A stretch of DNA of 64,000 bases from Epiperipatus broadwayi. Taxonomy: Eukaryota; Onychophora; Udeonychophora; Euonychophora; Peripatidae. The notes beneath the pieces are model-generated. The model saw nothing but the letters and a program-made list of their open reading frames with translations. It did not search any database and was not told where the DNA came from. Positions 35,224 through 45,249 of this stretch are shown piece after piece. Numbering within the stretch: position 1 is the first letter of the stretch; each line of letters opens with the position of its first letter. The DNA is taken from contig JAQFVV010000050.1 of NCBI GenBank assembly GCA_028023455.1, positions 3,658,626 through 3,722,625 on the forward strand. The letters are read 5' to 3'. A program made the translations under genes and the position numbers.

Positions 35224-37224
35224 CTAATTTAACTTCTTACTATTAGTTTTATTAGCTGGTCTCTTCAAAATGGTAGTTATACCACTTGTAGAAGGCTGAT
35301 TTTGCAAATCATCACTTCTATCTCTATTTGTATTATACTGTACAGTTTTCTTAACATATGGAGACATTCTATTTCTACCTTTATAACTAAAACTTCTCTT
35401 AAAGCCTCCAGGAGATTTTAATCCAGTATTAATACTAAGACTTGCTAATGGGTAATTATTTTTATCCCTATTTACCCTAAACTTATTATCAATAGATAAC
35501 TCTGCTACTTCCAGAGCATCTAATATTTCGGAGACTTCCTCAATTGTCCCACGGTCAGCAGCTATTAACAACTGTTCCACATGCTTTGGTAAGTTGTGTC
35601 TAACTATTCTGACAATTTGTCCCTCCGACAATGGACAAGCAGTCAAAGTCTTCAAACGAACGGCTTGACTTCGGAAAAAACTGGTGTAGCTGCCTTTGCT
35701 AACTTGGTACTTATCTTGGGTAATTTGATACCGAATGCAATCCTGTTTGTCGGAGTTCCAAAAGCTCCCGACAATAAAACATTTGAAATCACCATACGTC
35801 ATGGGTTTCTCGAACAGAGATTGCCACCAATCTTTAGCTACTCCGTATAAATGATTGCTGCACACAGCTACTTTCTCCTTTTCAGACAAAGAACATATCG
35901 AAAACAATTCATCTAGATTGTTTAGAAACTCTGAGGGATTTTCCATGTATTCCCCTTTAAATGGTTTAACTTTCATAAACCTTAAGGCCATAGAATTATT
36001 TGAACTACCCTCATGACTAATTACTTCTCTAGTTGGTCTATTGTCAATTTCCTTCACAAGAGTATTGTCTGACTGATTATTATTATTACTACTTGGCTTA
36101 ATTAACTCTATATTATTCATTTGTGAAGAATCAACATAGTCAACATATGCTTTACTACTTATTTTTCCGGTAAACATTTCTGCCTTGGCATTACATATAC
36201 TTTTCATTTCCATTTGATCATATACTTGCTGAAATTTTCCTTCTAAGTCCATCTGTTCAAGCACTTGCTTCACATACCCTTTTTGCTCTTTTCTGAACTC
36301 ATCTAGATTCTTGTCTAAAATTTCTTTATAACTGTTATTACTTTGTTCTATCATTCCTGCATGATCCTTTATATCCTTCTGAATACGTTTGATATTTTCT
36401 CCAACTTTCGATCGATATTTATTTTCATCGACCTTTTTAACATCTATACTCTTAAATTTCTCTACTAATTCCTGCTCTATTTCATTTTTTATGTCCCTTT
36501 TTGTCTGAATTATAGCACTCTTAACATCTTTGATATCTTCATTAAGATTACTAACTTGGTTCTTAACATCACCAATTTCAACATTAACTTTTAATTTATA
36601 ATCCTCAATTTTTAAGGTTAAATTATTATTATTGATTTTACATTGATCAATAGATTCAGCTATTTGATCTCTTAGACCTTTGATTGTGTTTTCTGAAAAC
36701 TCATGAAATTCTCTTTCTAGCCTTTCTTGATTTCTATCATCAACTTTTAGTATTTCTAATTTTAAAGACTCAATTACTTCTTCATTCTTATCAAGTCTTA
36801 TGTCTATACTATCCATTCTATCTTCCATTTTTATATTCATATCTTTTATTTCTTCTTTTAAAGAATCTAATTTAAGACTACTTTTATAACTTTCCTCTTT
36901 CATTTCTTCTTTTAAAGATTTACTCTCCTCTTTCATTCCTTCTTTTAATTCCTCTTTCATTGAACTCATACTTTGCATTATTATTTTAAAATATTTCTCA
37001 CAACTAGAATGCTCTACATCTTTTTCAGCTTTCACTACTTCTTTTCCTTCAGTTTTAAAAATTATCTCTTCCTCCTCCTCTATTTCACTATCCATATTTT
37101 GAGTATTTTCTAATACTATTTCTGAATTTGCTGATTTTTCTATTTCTCTGCTCTCCACACAACTATTATCTTCTACAACAAAATTTGACATTTCAACTTC
37201 TAAATCTTTATCCCAATTATCCAT
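35224..37224 (-). CDS. gag: Gypsy Gag, coiled coil plus capsid, no zinc knuckle
   Basis: Gag builds the virus-like particle. From the first ATG (37224) it is 666 residues; the frame is open 33 nt further upstream but only from TTG. The N-terminal part is acidic, then roughly residues 75-360 are charged heptad-like sequence (KEELKEGMKEES, SLKEEMKEES), a long coiled coil. The retrotransposon capsid domain lies at about 420-590 (FKGEYMENPSEFLNNLDELF, AKDWWQSLF, VRIVRHNLP). The tail is basic (GFKRSFSYKGRNR) with no CCHC knuckle, so RNA binding may rely on that tail. The coiled coil is unusually long for Ty3/gypsy Gag. The pol frame begins in the last few codons. Confidence 0.93.
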   Translation of the reverse strand: MDNWDKDLEVEMSNFVVEDNSCVESREIEKSANSEIVLENTQNMDSEIEEEEEIIFKTEGKEVVKAEKDVEHSSCEKYFKIIMQSMSSMKEELKEGMKEESKSLKEEMKEESYKSSLKLDSLKEEIKDMNIKMEDRMDSIDIRLDKNEEVIESLKLEILKVDDRNQERLEREFHEFSENTIKGLRDQIAESIDQCKINNNNLTLKIEDYKLKVNVEIGDVKNQVSNLNEDIKDVKSAIIQTKRDIKNEIEQELVEKFKSIDVKKVDENKYRSKVGENIKRIQKDIKDHAGMIEQSNNSYKEILDKNLDEFRKEQKGYVKQVLEQMDLEGKFQQVYDQMEMKSICNAKAEMFTGKISSKAYVDYVDSSQMNNIELIKPSSNNNNQSDNTLVKEIDNRPTREVISHEGSSNNSMALRFMKVKPFKGEYMENPSEFLNNLDELFSICSLSEKEKVAVCSNHLYGVAKDWWQSLFEKPMTYGDFKCFIVGSFWNSDKQDCIRYQITQDKYQVSKGSYTSFFRSQAVRLKTLTACPLSEGQIVRIVRHNLPKHVEQLLIAADRGTIEEVSEILDALEVAELSIDNKFRVNRDKNNYPLASLSINTGLKSPGGFKRSFSYKGRNRMSPYVKKTVQYNTNRDRSDDLQNQPSTSGITTILKRPANKTNSKKLN

Positions 37225-37949
37225 TTTTATACTTTTTTTAAAATTCAATCCTAACAATATGCAGTACTTATTATTTTATATTTTTAAAATACAATTCCCC
37301 ATCAACCTTCCCATCTCCACTCAACTCACTTCTACAATTAATCATATAATAGTATCCTCAAAAACTCTACATTACTTACTATTAAATAATTATATAAATT
37401 TCAATAACAAAATTGTGTCATATCATTTATTTTTACACCTATGACCCACAGACAATTTGCACATAATATATAATATTAAATATCCATTTAAAATATTTCA
37501 AGAATTGATATGGTCACATTATAATATAATCATTTGCCACATTTCTATAATTTATTGTTTTATTAACTTAAAATCAACATAGTATTTAACTTCAAAGAAT
37601 AATCATATTACAGATACCACATGAAAATATAATACTCTACTAATAAAATTTTTATTTTAATTTTATTTTAATTTTATAATCAACATCTAATCAATTATAA
37701 ATATTATTATAAAATACTAATTATACTTATCACTTTATTCTCCTAACATATACTAATCCTAAAATTATATCTATCTTAATCCTTAATTAAATATTTAGCC
37801 TAAAACGTTGTAGCCAAAAACTTTCTTGACCACCTATCGGGCTGATAAAATTGTAACTTTAACATATCAAACCGATAACGTTTGAACATCTAAATCCTAC
37901 TTAAACATATCATGCCAATAACGTTGAGCGCCAAAATCTTCCTACCCTT
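37225..37949 (-). other. Element leader between 5' LTR and gag
   Basis: An untranslated leader of about 725 bp. Two imperfect copies of a 28-bp unit lie at about 37858-37929, sharing ACATATCA and ATAACGTT. Confidence 0.6.
37921..37934 (-). other. Primer-binding-site candidate
   Basis: The minus strand reads TTGGCGCTCAACGT, one mismatch from the start of the common TGGCGCCCAACGT lysine-tRNA primer site. It lies about 15 nt inside the LTR edge rather than adjoining it, so either the offset is unusual or the primer differs. Confidence 0.5.
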
Positions 37950-40847
37950 TGTACCCTTACTTCTTGATATATAAAATAGTTTAAAATACAACTAGCTCAG
38001 TTACATTATTATGCTTAATTAAAATTTGCATATCTATCTTTAATATACTTTTATATTATCATATCTTAATTAAATTTATTATCAATCATCAAAATCAATA
38101 TAGTTCTAGATTATATTAATTAAATAAGTATTTAATAAAATTATGAGACTGCGAAGTAAAGTTACAAAGTAATAAGCAGATTTACACTGAGTCAATATCT
38201 CCCAAGATACTGTCTCAATGGCATAAGAATACTACCACTACCTTATCACCTTACCACTACATCTATAGCATTCTTATGGCTTTTAAATGAAATAAATTAT
38301 CTTTAATAATACTAAAATAATTCCTAACTTTTAACTTAAAATATAATTAAATAATCTCAGGTTCTTCTAAGCTGTTTTAAAATAATAATAACTCATGTAA
38401 ATAAGTATGATGTGGGATTTTATATCAAACTTAAATACACCTAACTTATTTTAATAATAATAATAAATAATAATCTTAGAGTGTAATTTAATCTCATCTA
38501 TTTCTATGATATAATCAATCATTAAATAAATAAACAATTATATGTATATCTTTTATTTCATATGGTATCTTCATTTTAAAATAGATCAAAATCTTAGACT
38601 TAATAATCTGTGGCAATAAACAATATTGTATTCTTATAATGTGTATTATAATCATCTTATGACCATTGCAATATTTTATGTTCATGTCAATCAATTCTTA
38701 TAAAATAATGTTAAGCAAATATTGTATTCATTTCTAAATAATAATAACAAATTCAATTTTGTGCAAATATTATGTTTATTTCAAATCATCTGATGTCAAA
38801 ATGCTGAGGTGAAAAATAATGAAACTCGACACACTTTTAAAACAAATTAACAAATTTATTTACAATAACTTCAAATAAAATTTATTTACACTATTTACAG
38901 TTTATAACTTATGACAACAAATAAAATAAAAATAAGAAATACAAATATAAGAGGCTTACACTGTTATTAACTTATGTACTTAATAAGCAATTACACATTC
39001 CTTCAAATGCTATATTAATATTATTACAGTGTGTTTTTCTTAAAACTTAGATTTGAAAAATAAATAGTAGTAATCTTTAATTATTACAAATAATAATACA
39101 TGTCAAGATTATCTATGTAGCATGTGTACATAATGTAGCTTTACCTATTAAATAACTACATTAATTAAGTATTCCATTTATAATGTATTATCATGTATTC
39201 ACTTTATTATTAGCATTGCTTAATAGCTTTATATAAAATTAATATGTCTTTGTAATGTAAAACAAATAATTGACTGTACTTATACTTTCACTTAATGTAA
39301 TTCCTATTATATGTTTTATAAAATATGCATTCTATATCTGTATTATTCAAACATTAATATTTAAATCATTTATCAATTTTAAATTCATAAAACATTACAT
39401 TAGATAAATTTTATGATTCCTTTCTGTGTAAAATCATTATTTTACCCTATGTGCTTTACTAACCTTTCTAATAAATTTCTATCTATAAAACATATTCTAA
39501 ACTCATTTAAAACATTTTCCGGAAAACAAATATCAACTTCAAATAAAATATTCATTATCCAAATTACTCATACTATATTGTCTATACTTAGTAAACTTTT
39601 CAATCTAAATATAGGCTTCTACTCATAACGTAACTTAACTTATTCAATAAACAAAATACACAAAAATATAGACTTTTAAAATCCTTTTCTAAATTGCAAA
39701 AATAAAATAATTACTTAGATAAATAATAAACATCATTTTAATACTAAGCATAAATAAAAATATCAAAATTATTTACGAAAGAATCATATAATTATTTCTA
39801 AGCTTTTACGTAATGTTGTATCATGTTAATATTATAGATTAAAAACTTATGCATATTTTAATAAAGTTCGTTGCCAATATAATGTATGTGTTTTCATAAA
39901 ATATCTATCCATTCATTCTACAACAACATAATATTCAGTTGATCTAAAGAAAAAACATATTAAATTCATTAAAAATCATTATACAATATTTTTTACCATA
40001 ATAATAATATTGTCCATTCTGCTATCCAGTATTCTTCGGAATTTGCAGCTTCATAAAATAAAAATCATTCACATTTTCACTCATAAACATTCATTAGAAT
40101 ATTCCGTGTTATATTAATTATAAAAATAAGTTTATGTAATTAATTATTATATTATTTTTAAGTTACTATTTAATAAATGTACCTAACCTACTTTTTAAGA
40201 GTTTAATAATATTTAAATTTTATGTTAAATAAATAAAATAAAATTCATATTACATAGTCCAGCGTTGATTTTTGTTCTACCATAAAAGTTCTAACAAATA
40301 TCCTCCGTATAAAGTCAATAAAACACTATTTCCTGTTCCGTTGTATCACGTGTTTCTTGAAAGTTTATAATAAAAATGATAACGTTCTTTTTTTAAAAAA
40401 TAAAAATAAGTTCCCCAAGAAAACAAATAAAATTAAAAAATAGTTTATAAATTCTCTGGATCCAGTTCTTCATAGAATATTATTCAAAAAGTTATTATTT
40501 CAAAACTAAGTTATAATTTATAAAATTATCCTTCAATTATTTTAAATTAACTTAGTTTGGCTTGGCTTAGTTTAACTTGATTTGGATATCCATGTATTAC
40601 TTGCGCATTTGTAAATACCATATTCCGGTAAGAATTAATTTTTCCATCTATAACGTCCAGCGTTTAGATAACTTTAATAAAATAATTTTATTATATTACG
40701 ATTTTTTAAAATACTTATACTTATAATATATTTGCCTTTTCAAATTATCAATCTCTAGTCTTTTAAGCATAAAGACTTAACAAGGCAAGTATTTATTTAA
40801 AATTACTACTGCATCTTATATCTTTCCTTAAGATACATATTTTACTT

Positions 40848-41060
40848 CTATAATTTGTCAAAATACTTTCTTTTACAGAAATATTTATATTTTTTTAAAA
40901 TATCTATTAGTAATAGACAATAGTAATTTAACTTTTGAAAACTATTTTTAGTCCAAAATACTACTTTTCTCCATCTTGTAGTTTTATGTACTAATCCAGC
41001 GTCTGTTACTTTTCTAGCATAAAGTTTCTGATATATTTCTCCGATACGTGATGTTTCCAT
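40848..41060 (-). CDS. 70-codon ORF in the 5' LTR leader
   Basis: The ORF starts about 200 nt after the predicted transcription start, so it would sit near the 5' end of the element RNA, ahead of gag. A five-codon ATG...TAG mini-ORF (about 41121-41135) precedes it. The protein starts METSRIGEIYQKLYARKV and has no domain I recognise. It is identical in both LTRs, but the LTRs are alike anyway, so this alone does not show selection. It could be an upstream regulatory ORF, a small accessory protein or chance. Confidence 0.4.
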   Translation of the reverse strand: METSRIGEIYQKLYARKVTDAGLVHKTTRWRKVVFWTKNSFQKLNYYCLLLIDILKKYKYFCKRKYFDKL

Positions 41061-41251
41061 TGATTATTTGTACGTAAATTGAGTTTCGATATTGAGAAGA
41101 TAATAGGGAATTATTAAGTTTCTACTGCATATTCATTACTTTAAAAATATAATAAATTATTCAATAACACTCTTATGATTTTACAACTGATTTTAAGAGC
41201 GTTTATAAATTTACTTGGCTATTTTTTTAATAGCACAAACGACTTAGAAGT

Positions 41252-41322
41252 TTTATTGTAGAGAGACCCCCTCAACAATTGAATCCAGCTTATATACTGC
41301 CAGAAACTCCTTATCTGATTGG
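41252..41322 (-). promoter_or_regulatory. LTR core promoter and poly(A) signal
   Basis: On the minus strand CCAAT (41318-41322) is followed by TATATAAG (41289-41296) and about 35 nt later AATAAA (41252-41257). Transcription should start near 41261-41268. A TATA box closely followed by AATAAA is typical of an LTR U3/R junction. The same module lies at about 30195-30245 in the other LTR. Confidence 0.75.
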
Positions 41323-42202
41323 TAGGTTTAAACAATCAAAATTTCTTATTTACATATTTACCAACACAATATTAAAAATAAATAATGACTTATTTAATAT
41401 TTTGATATTTTATCAAATTCTTTCAAAACAATATTTATCGTTTATTTAAATCTATTAAACATTCTTTTGAAATATTATTTCTCACTTAATTTAAATCTTA
41501 ACTTTTATAAGATCATTTAAAATAAACTAAATCTTTTTAAATACGTTATATTTTTAAGACAATATTTTTAAAATCAAATTTAATATTTTACATTAATATC
41601 TTTATTTTTATCTCGTGATAACTCACGTATTATTTATAAATTTTATAACATGATTTTTTAAAATAATTATGCAACTTTATTAGACAACTTCCACGCATGT
41701 GTGTATAACATCTGTTCTTTATAACACAAGAACGCTTGCTAAAAATAAACTTAACAATTGCTTTTTTAAAATAAATATTTATTTTTAAAAATAAATAAGA
41801 TATTATATCAGATTTTAAAATAATTATTTGATATGATTAAAATCAAATATTAATCTCAATTTAAATACTTATAATTTAAAATATTTTTATTCACTTTTAA
41901 CATATATTTCAAATTAAATAAATATTTTTGTCTAATTTTAACTTGTCTTTTAAATACTTTAGCTTTAAACATTTGTTATTAAATTTATTAATGCAGTATT
42001 ACATCATAATCATCATCATTTTAAATATCTTCCCAATATCAACACAATTCACATATCAAACACTCATAGATTGCTTTAACTAAACTTATGGTAACATTAC
42101 CACAAGCAAAGTCAACATCACACATTTAAAATACTTCTTAAATTTAAAATTTTCTACTAAATTAGCACAAAACTTAAATGGTGACCCATATAAAAGGGCA
42201 CA

Positions 42203-42234
42203 ATATATATATAGCCCAGAAACACAATTTAAAT
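42203..42234. repeat. Copy of the left flank beyond the gypsy element
   Basis: ATATATATAT plus AGCCCAGAAACACAATTTAA, then AT, directly follows the LTR and matches 26796-26830 before the other LTR. The usual gypsy target duplication is 4-6 bp, so 32 bp is unexpected. Confidence 0.8.
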
Positions 42235-42418
42235 GAACAAATGGGCAATAAGTAATTTTTCATTTGCGTGATCACTTTTTCTTATGACTAGCACATAATT
42301 GTTATTAAACAAGGCAAAACTCTCCATACAGTAGTGCCACCCTGGGCCAACTGGAGTAATCAATGGATTCTAGAAGGCTTGTGCATAAAATCTCTATCTA
42401 GTGCCTACTCATCCAATA

Positions 42419-42460
42419 TCTCTAGACTAGTTTCTGGCTTGTGACCTTCATCAGTGAGGA
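42419..42460 (-). ncRNA. Hammerhead, family B, left arm
   Basis: The minus strand has UCCUCA, CUGAUGA, AGGUCACAAGCCA, GAAA, CUAGUC and UAGAGA. The catalytic boxes are intact, but two G-to-A changes in the last strand break stem I. Confidence 0.62.
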
Positions 42461-43079
42461 GCCTTGGAACTGAGGGCACTGCACCTAGATCTTAGGATCT
42501 AATGCAACCCTCCAGCAGCCACCTTTTATCTTTAATTAACTACAGAACTATGAGAATGAAATTGGAAAACTATAATATTTTCAATCTATGCTCAATAGCT
42601 TATATAGTCATATGGGTCTGAACTCAATTCAGCATCCATACATTTTGTTGTCTTTGGATCTTTAACAACCATAGACACCACTATCCTATTAGGCAGGATT
42701 GTTGTTAAACCACTAAACATCACATGATCACATTCTCTTATACTAACGCATACTGAATGAAGAGTTTTGCCTTGTATAATAACAATTATGTGTTAGTATA
42801 AGAGAAACTGATCAAGTGATGTTTAGTGGTTTAACACCAATCCTGCCTAATAGGATAGTAGTGGCTATGATTGTTAAAGAGCCTGAAACACCAAAATGTA
42901 TGGGTGCTGAACTGAGTTCAGACCCATATGACTATATAAGCTATTGAGCTTAAATTGAAAATATTATTATGTTTTCAATTTCATTCTCATAGTTTTGTAA
43001 TTAAGTAGAGATAAAAGGTGGCTGCTTGAGGATTGCATTAGATCATAAGATCTAGGTGCAGTGCTCTCAGATCAAAGGC

Positions 43080-43121
43080 TCCTCACTGATGAAGGCCACA
43101 AGCCAGAAACTAGTCTAGAGA
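43080..43121 (+). ncRNA. Hammerhead, family B, right arm
   Basis: UCCUCA, CUGAUGA, A GGC CACAA GCC A, GAAA, CUAGUC and UAGAGA. The core and stem II are good. Stem I carries the same two G-to-A changes as the left arm, so both arms derive from one already mutated template. Confidence 0.65.
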
Positions 43122-43244
43122 TATTGGATGAGTAGGCACTAGATAGGGATTTTATGCACAAGCCTTTTAGCATCCATTGATGACCCTGGTTGGCACAGGG
43201 TGGCACTACTGTATGAAGAGTTTTGTCTTTGTTCATTTTTCATT

Positions 43245-45078
43245 ATGAAAGAAAGCCTGGAAATTATAATAAAAAGAAACAAACCTGAGTTGCTTCATTA
43301 AAACTTTGATCAAGTTGACATATATTACTTTACTTGGCTAAATTAAGACATAAATAGTTTATTCAATATATATACTTAAAATCACTAAAGATTAATCCTT
43401 GCTTAATTGAAGGTCCATCATAGGTATTGTATGCACACATATTAAGAAATCCACTACACGATAGCTGGAAACATCTGTAATTGAGATATATAATTCTAAT
43501 AAAACATTTACATTATGAAACCAACCTAAAATGAAATGACATATATTTTTTTTACTTTTGAAAAAAATATAAATTATTATTTTTAACACTGATAAATATT
43601 AAATAAATGATGAAGACATACTTGTGAAATTGACACTTAGACCAATAGATGAGTGGTGATGCATGAAATGTGTATCCTAATAGTGAATTGACTTTCTTTA
43701 GATGTCTCTGCACATATTTTAATAATATAAGGTGGTGGAATGAAGATTTGAAATATATCTTGAAAAATATTATACACAGAATAAGAAAAATAAAATTGAG
43801 GGTTATTCCATAAGTTTATATATAACTGAATAACAGGTTCATTAAGCTTTAAATGTAGTTTAAAGATTATAATTTCTAGTCCTATAAGTAATTATTAATA
43901 ACCATTAGTACATTGATCTGAATTAGTTAAAATTGTGGAGATACAAACTTTACCACATAAATTAAATTGCAATAATTTAATATTGGTCAATATTGAATAA
44001 ATGATGAAAACATAAGAGAATGGGATGGTTCAGCAAGAATTGTAACATGTTAAGCATTCAGATGTCAATTATATATTTCAAGGGTATATATTGCTATTGT
44101 AATGGAAACTACTCTTCCCATTACTACTGAATTCAAACCCTGTAACTCAACTAGCAGATAAGGCAGAGTGATATAACTAATTCCATTAATTATTATTAAA
44201 AAGAGGGTTAAAGTAACAGCTACCAGTTATATTTTCTGATCCCTTATTTGTATAAGCATCTACACCAGGGACAACAAAGTTTAGACAAAATAGAGCATTT
44301 TATATAAAGCCAAAAAGCTTTAAGTGCCATTTTCCTAGAAAGATGTCCTACAAGACCCTTATATTCCCTTACAGGTTATCCCATATGCTAGCTCTCTGTC
44401 TCTACTTCTCAAGGTGAATTGTCTATCTTATAATAAATATGCATATAATTCAAAAAAAATATTTTCTTAATCTTAATTACAAATATTAAAAAAAAAAGAT
44501 TAAAAAAATCTATAATACATTAATGCGTAATAAGAGAACATTCTCCTCCTTTGTATGCATTCTTACTGCAACTTTGTGGACAAATATTACACATATATAA
44601 AATAAAAAACACATAAAAATATAATATATAATACTCATGCTGACCGGTGGTATTACACCAAAATGAAAAAAATATCAGTGAGATACATTTCAATTTATGT
44701 TTTCTACACATTAACAAATAAATACAAAAAAATATAAACATCTTTATCTAACTCTATATGCATACACACATTCTCATATGTATAGTTTATTTTGGACAAT
44801 GTTTTAGCTTTTGAAATCAATATATTTCAAAATAAAAATAAAAAACATAAAAAAGCAAATAATAATAATAATAATAAATTTAAATGTGTATTCCTTCCTT
44901 ATACCAGTAAAAAAAGGGGAGGGGGGCTTGTAGACTTCATTTCTGCTCTATAAATATTACAAAGACTCAGCTGAAATATTCATTCATAGGAGATGTTATG
45001 TAATGCTGGCTCTTATGATGACCCTTCCTACCTTGTTCTCAGTTAAAATGAAATTTCCCCTGGTGTCTTCCCACTTAC
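43245..45078. other. Noncoding DNA with a family A relic
   Basis: A decayed family A hammerhead lies at 43641-43680 on the plus strand (ACCAA, UAGAUGA, then GAAA, ending UAUCCUAA). Nothing else is recognised. Confidence 0.4.
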
Positions 45079-45090
45079 AAAAGCCCTAGT

Positions 45091-45237
45091 AAATAAGTCA
45101 ATTATTTTATATAATGCGATGTTTTTTTTACAAACTGTAATATTTAAACAGCATTAAACTGTTGTACATGCGCTTTGGATTTTATAGTTAAAATCCAAAG
45201 TGCATGTGCAACAGTTTAATGCTGTTTAAATATTACA
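45091..45237. mobile_element. Foldback element of about 147 bp with 12-bp target duplication
   Basis: The direct repeats AAAAGCCCTAGT (45079-45090 and 45238-45249) flank two arms of about 47 bp around a 4-nt loop (TAGT). Arms pair GTAATATTTAAACAGC through CTTTGGATTTTA with only two mismatches. No hammerhead core is seen. It shares the insertion style of the HHR elements, but its family is unknown. Confidence 0.72.
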
Positions 45238-45249
45238 AAAAGCCCTAGT

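Larger units (their letters stand above)
26883..42202 (-). mobile_element. Ty3/gypsy LTR retrotransposon, nearly intact
   Basis: A 15.3-kb element read on the minus strand: 5' LTR (37950-42202), PBS candidate, gag, pol, polypurine tract, 3' LTR (26883-31139). LTR ends are TGTGCCC and GGGTACA. The two long ORFs have no internal stops, and the LTRs differ by about 1% by eye, so insertion is fairly recent. There is no env-like ORF between pol and the polypurine tract. Domain order with integrase after RNase H places it in Ty3/gypsy. The long coiled-coil Gag, lack of a zinc knuckle and very long LTRs recall Osvaldo/Ulysses-like lineages; that placement is a guess. Confidence 0.95.
37950..42202 (-). 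repeat. 5' LTR of the gypsy element (4253 bp)
   Basis: It runs TGTGCCC...GGGTACA on the minus strand. By the promoter position, U3 is about 0.9 kb and R plus U5 about 3.3 kb, so the transcript leader is unusually long. Confidence 0.95.
42265..43234. mobile_element. Family B inverted dimer with 10-bp target-site duplication
   Basis: A 970-bp palindrome bounded by ATTTTTCATT (42255-42264 and 43235-43244). Arms of about 460 bp flank a roughly 36-nt centre near 42755-42790. The centre reads GAAGAGTTTTGCCTTG joined to TATAATAACAATTATG: the end of the unit followed directly by its start. The unit, from ribozyme cut round to ribozyme cut, is about 455 nt. Each arm holds one hammerhead. This element is longer and more complete than the 17-kb copy. 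Confidence 0.82.
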
